This document shows, piece by piece, positions 59,017 to 64,000 of a stretch of DNA of 64,000 nucleotides. Made by a program: the position numbers and the translations under genes. A model generated the notes under the pieces. That model was not told the origin of the DNA. It did not search any database and saw only the letters and a list, made by a program, of their open reading frames with translations. The stretch lies in NCBI GenBank assembly GCA_025345505.1, contig JANVCC010000261.1, positions 5,981,460-6,045,459 of the forward strand, written 5' to 3'. Positions within the stretch are counted from its first letter, which is position 1. Each line of letters opens with the position of its first letter. The stretch is from Todiramphus chloris collaris. Lineage: Eukaryota > Chordata > Aves > Coraciiformes > Alcedinidae.

Positions 59017-62000
59017 TTTTCTGTTGCCACTGGTGAACAGGATTTCTGCTTTGAATGCTGTCTGGTTTTTACCTTAACCTCAAATACCCTTATTTACTTG
59101 CATCCAGTGATGAGATGGATTGAACTACTCTCTGTAGGTACAGTCTATGTTTAAAATACTTTTTATTGGTGCAAAAATCCTGTTCACCTTTTTGAACAAA
59201 GACTCCGGAATCAGGTGAATCTGTTCAACTCAGCTGGCACTGAACTTTGGTCCTGAAATATTGCTGTCCTTAGAAAACACTCCAGTTTCTTTCAGGGACA
59301 CTTCAGTTGAGCAAGAAACAGAAGTTCACTATTTAGCAACCAAAACGGGGAGACTGAAAGGGAAGAAAGGTTTCTCCCTCTGTAGCTTTCCCATGAGGAG
59401 GCATCTGCTGAATCAGAGGGAGGATGGCATTGGGTTTCTGTCCTCACTCGGTGCTCGGAGCCGTGCAGATTACAAGCTACAACTGCACTGTTGCTGGAGA
59501 GGGGGTCGGCCCCAATGGAAGGAAGTTGTGTTGCTGTGTTTTCTTCAAATCACAGATTTCTAATGGTCACAAATTTTGTTTTAGTAAAAAAAAACCCACA
59601 GGATTTTGCTCTTTCTGCATTAAAGAGAACCAAGCCTTACACATTTATCATTCCTACTGAGATCAGTGTCAATCGGTGAGGGAATCCGTGGTGCAAAGGC
59701 AGAATTTTCTGGTGCAGCGGTGATAAAATCTGAGCACGCTTGGCTAACCTTTAACAGGTATTCTAATGCAGTCTGTCTGAGCCTGCTTGCAACTAGTAAT
59801 ACTAATTTCTGATGTTAACTGGGAGTTTATTCTCTTACTCTCATCTCAACTTTCTTCTGAGCTTTAATTAAATGCTAATCTATTGGAGACAACCCTGTTC
59901 TTTTAATGAATGTATGTCCTGTGACGAGTGTATACTGATGATTTGGGAGGAGATCATCCAGTTAAGAGCAGATCCAAAGACAGATAAAGTCTGTGCTGCT
60001 TCTTAATTTCAAATGTATGGGGAAAAAATAGGAAAATCTACTTAAGCTGAGCAATGTAAGATTCTCTCAAGGGACTTGTCTGCCATCCAGTGCCAGATAT
60101 TGACATATCTGAGTTGAGTTTTCACTCCTTAGGATAGTTTTTTAGCCCTGAATCGGTGTTAATGTAGAAATGAAAGCAGTGTGTTTGCTTAGTAAGACAA
60201 GTGATTGAGGGTACAGTAAGAACTGCTGCCATGTCCTTTTTCACCCTTGGTTCTACCTCATTTTCTTTCCCATCTGTGTGTATAGAGAGGACAGCAGTTT
60301 TTGCTAGAGGCTTCTGCTAAGTGAGGGATAAGTTGGATTTACCTTCTTATCCAATCTTCCTCTCTGGTGGCAGGCGGTTCCAGCAGATGTTCTCATGGGG
60401 ATCCTGGATGCTGCTCTGGTAGGTTGGAGCCATTAAGCTCTCAGTGACTCTTACCATTTTCATAATTGAGGTCTAAGTGGGTATCCACTCTGATACCAAG
60501 GGAACAGGGCTAGTAGTTGTGTAAGAAAAGCTTTTGCCATCAGGAAGCCGCTGTTGAACATAATCATCTCAGTTCTATTCCATGCAAGCTTTGGGTTGGT
60601 TCAGTTGGGGTTTCTGTAACTTTTCTCTCAGTTGATGCCTTTTTGTGCTGCAACCTGGGTAAGTTCTGATACTTACCAGGAGAGCATGCCATCTTCATGT
60701 GCATGTCTTTACTTACTCTCTTACGGTTCAACAGGAAACTAGCAACAGCTCTTGTTAATTGTAATTAGGAAAGTCAGATTGTGTGGTAGTCATCAGAGTC
60801 CTCTGCATGGTCACTTGAGCGTGTGAACCAACGCGCTGCCTACGGAAAATTGTTGGTGTCTGCTGGCAGCTCATGGGAAAGGAATAGAGTGATGTTAATT
60901 ACAAGTTAGATTGATGATAACCCAGTGAGTAAGTTAAATCTAGTTAACGTACAGTCCAGACACTCAAACATGTGACCCTGTAAAATGGAACATTTCATTG
61001 TGGTAATCTTGTATTTGTGATGATAATAACTTAGGAAACAAAGGTTAGAGGTTAGGCTTGTTTTCCCTGTCTGTCTTTTTACATCATCTGTAACCTAAAA
61101 TTCCCTCTCATGCAATATCTGAGAGTTAAATCTGCTTTAGGCTATCATCAGTCACCATTTGAACTGATCTTCCTTTGTTATGCTGCCAACAGAAATGAAA
61201 TTTTTTTACTTGGGTTTTTTTTTGTTGTTATGCTACTTAAGAGTCATAAGATAAGAAAAAAGAGAACGCTAGGCTGTACCATCCCCTTCGCTTTGCCAGC
61301 ATAGGATTAGAGGTCTAGATTAACAAGCATTGCATTGCTGTGTGGAAAACCTGGTTGGATTCCCTCCCTTGATCCCTCGAAACGGTATCTGTGTGTACTC
61401 ACGGGTGATGTGTCGGCGTGCTGATGCTCTGCTTCGACAAGTCTTACCACGTTGTGATGCCTGACTCATTCTTCTCTTGGTTGAACGGGTATTAGTACAG
61501 CAGTCACAACACTGAGAGGAATAAAGGCATTTAAAGCTTCAAAATCTTCCTAAGACTTCCGAGTATTCGTTCTAAAGGGCTCCTTCCCTGGGCAACGTTG
61601 CACAATCTCGATGGGCTGAATGTGCCTTTCTGCCTTGCCCTCTGCTTTGCAGTGCCGTAAGTTTAGTTAGTGAATTCTGCTTCTGTTATGTTTACTTAGA
61701 TATGGCCCTAGTTCATGTTTGTTCTGGGTTTTTTTAATACATTCCCAAAATTTGCAGAAGATTGGGTACAGATGGGAACATGGGAGGTCATCTTCACCTC
61801 TCTTCCTCCCCTCAGGAAAAAAGACTGACAGGCAGCTCTTAAAAAACAGAGCAGTATTTCAAAGTCCATTCAATAGCTATTTCACAGGGATTCTAATATA
61901 AGAATCAGTCGTAGCTTTTCTAGTTTGTGGCACAGTCATTATCCTTTGGAAGCTGTGTCCCTAAGATTCTTGTGTATTTTCCTGCTGCATTCTCTGCCCT

Positions 62001-63702
62001 TTTACAGTTTCCTGTATACCTTCAGCAGGCTACATAAATGCAAAAATTCTTACAAACAGCTCAGAAAAGCTTCCCTCTCTGGCCCCTTAACCTTCTCTTG
62101 AGAGCTCTCGGCAGAGAACAGTGGGGCAGGTGAGGGCAAATCTGTACCACTGGGTTGTCTTCCTCTTCCTTTGACTTGAGGGGATGGATGAAGTTCCCAT
62201 GGTGTTGCATCCGTGGCAGTTGGCTGCCAGGTCTCAGCCTGGAGTGAAATCAGTAGCCCTTTCCATGGGGAACGCCGAGGGGATGGAGCAGGTGACTCCC
62301 TGTCCTGTCTCCGGGGGCAGCGGGGCTGGGAGCCTGGCTTCACTACTTCCTTTGCAGACTACTTTCTGCTCCCGCTGTTGAGAACAGTACTCCCTAATTC
62401 CATTTACACTTGCAGGTTCTCATCCCTCTCTGTGATGAGGGCTCAGCAGTAACCCTGCTGCAGGGGACGGGAGCAGGCAGGCACTCCGCTCTGGAGAGCT
62501 CCGAACAAACTCTGAGCTTCAACAAATCCAGGAGATGAAGAAGTGAAGCAAGACACTGATTTCCCACTCAGTGGCACTTCTACGTGTCTGCCAGACCTCT
62601 TCACGTTTACTTAGTGGTAGGTCCCCTAAAGAGCTGCAGTATTAACTTCACACCTTGGTTCCAGTCAGCCATGGAATGGCTGTAGCGAAGAAGAGATGGG
62701 TTCTTTTTCTGTTCTTCCTTTTGTTCAGGTCTAGACAGCTACAGCCACTGCCGTGACAACGCTCCTTGCAACAAGACAATGCCACATGGAGGTTCTGTGC
62801 AAAGACATAGTGGAAAATGTCCATTTAAATTTAAAAAAAAAACACATGTAGGGCAGAGTGTTAGGATTATATATTAATCTGTTAGTTTGGAGTCTGGTTT
62901 GCTGTGCTCACTCTAGACTGGCTGCCTTGTCTAGGGATTAGGTAGGGACAAAATCCTTCTGCCGCGTGCTCTAGTTGATGGGGTGACGAGTGAGACCACA
63001 AACTGAGATCACCTCCCGTTGTCCCTCACTGAGACAAATTTATTTCAGCAGCAGACACCACGTGCAGCAGTGTACACTGTTGGCTGAAGACAGTGCAGGT
63101 CCATCTGAGAACCATGCAGTGTGCTTTCCAGTTCATGCAGCTGCATTCTCCCTGGTATCTATCAAGCCACCTCTCCGTGCCCTTTGTTATTATGGCTTAT
63201 TTATGCTGTAGGCTTACGCTCTTCAACTTGGCCCAGTTATAGCAAGGATCATCTTTTTGGGGGGGAAAACATTTCTTTCCTGTCAGCTTGATGCACAAGA
63301 ATGCTAAAAACTGTAGGCAAAAATTGTCTTTTCCCAAACATGGTATTCTGGCAGGTAGAGAGCCTTTTCTTTTTGAGTCAGCTCTGCTGTTCCTTGGATT
63401 ACTGAAATGCAGTCAGCAGTCAACAAATAATATGAAACATAAAGCTCTGCAGTACTTTTGCTGCCCTGCTGTGCTGTCTGTGCATTCTTGAGAAGCGCTG
63501 GGCTTTGCATACAGCCTCAGAGAGATGTGAGACTGACTAAATAATCAAAGCTGCTGAAAGACAATACAACTCCTGCCTCCTTGGAGAAACACACACCGGC
63601 TAACGCAAGGGAGCGGATGTTTTGGTGACCTTCCATGTTTCCTGCTGATGACATGCAGCTACTTTTATGGTTTCTTTTTTTTTTTTTTTTTTCCTTTTTC
63701 AG
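59017..63702. other. Non-coding stretch, no gene recognised
   Basis: Intron- or intergenic-like DNA. A GC-richer patch at 62.1-62.5 kb has overlapping frames on both strands without family features. T- or A-rich runs occur near 61211, 62834 and 63674. No CR1 or LTR seen. Confidence 0.4.
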
Positions 63703-63892
63703 ATTTTCTTTTTTGGTATATGAGCATATACGTGCTGTCATCCTTTTATATCAATGACAGTTTGACTGTTCAGTCTATGCACCGTTGCCATAAGGACTTC
63801 CTTATTCTGGGCACAGAACAGAAACAGTGCAGGATTCATGTTCCTGTCTTGGAAACCTTATGGACCGCTGGAAATGGATGGATTATTTGGTG
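63703..63892 (+). CDS. Candidate exon near the window end
   Basis: An excellent acceptor (a run of about 20 T, then CCTTTTTCAG) and a good donor (TTTGGTG|GTGAGG) enclose 190 bases, in which only one forward frame is open: two spare bases, 62 codons, two spare bases. The peptide includes HKDFLILGTEQKQCRIHVPV and then VLETLWTAGNGWIIW. Its composition is protein-like, but I recognise no family. The strand fits the other forward candidates. Confidence 0.27.
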
Positions 63893-64000
63893 GTGAGGAA
63901 CAAGTCCCTGTAAAAACTAAAGGATTACAGAAATAGCCTGTATGAGGTGGGTTCATGTTGTGAACATATGTAAGGCTGCAAGAAACTACTCAGCAGAAGC

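Overview
The window reads as a stretch of a vertebrate chromosome, most likely from a bird. The best evidence is four clear CR1 LINE 3' ends that carry the ATTCTATG-type terminus, plus one older fragment. There is also a short solo LTR whose layout (TATATAA, then AATAAA, then GCCATTTT) resembles avian alpharetrovirus-like (class II) endogenous retroviruses. Recognised interspersed repeats are few, as expected of an avian genome. No bacterial gene organisation, CRISPR array, tRNA, rRNA or complete single-exon gene is visible. The many short open frames on both strands are mostly chance frames in intronic or intergenic DNA, or lie antisense to repeats.

Layout. At 1-1.6 kb there is a GC-rich start with a G-quadruplex motif, a 23-bp minisatellite and a roughly 480-bp CpG-island-like segment (1141-1620), possibly a promoter region. 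At 4747-4836 is the most convincing coding exon: 30 codons, phase 0 at both ends, a strong GTAAGT donor and an EF-hand calcium-binding loop (DLDGNRLL). Two weaker candidate exons, 5342-5435 and 11433-11489, are in compatible phase with it. At 16236-16435 a strong acceptor opens a GC-richer segment with two open forward frames. It may be an internal exon with a donor at 16377, or the last coding exon of a gene ending at 16435.

From 18 to 64 kb the sequence is mainly non-coding. It holds CR1 copies (17.95-18.12, 46.92-47.30, 56.60-57.18 and 58.71-59.02 kb), the solo LTR with a perfect 6-bp target duplication (31146-31388), microsatellites, homopolymer tracts, a perfect 34-bp tandem duplication and several exon-like segments bounded by good splice sites (21.2, 36.5, 45.7, 49.9 and 63.7 kb). 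I could not assign any of these segments to a gene family.

I did not find a novel multi-gene system. The items most worth checking are the EF-hand exon, the dual-frame exon at 16.2 kb, the inverted CR1 pair at 56.6-59.0 kb, a CpG-rich alternating purine-pyrimidine tract inside an exon-like segment at 36.5 kb, a possible 15-nt microexon at 49.9 kb and a TCF/LEF-like motif cluster at 22.86 kb. Protein homology searches and RNA-seq would decide the exon calls. Gene symbols are left empty because I recognised none securely.
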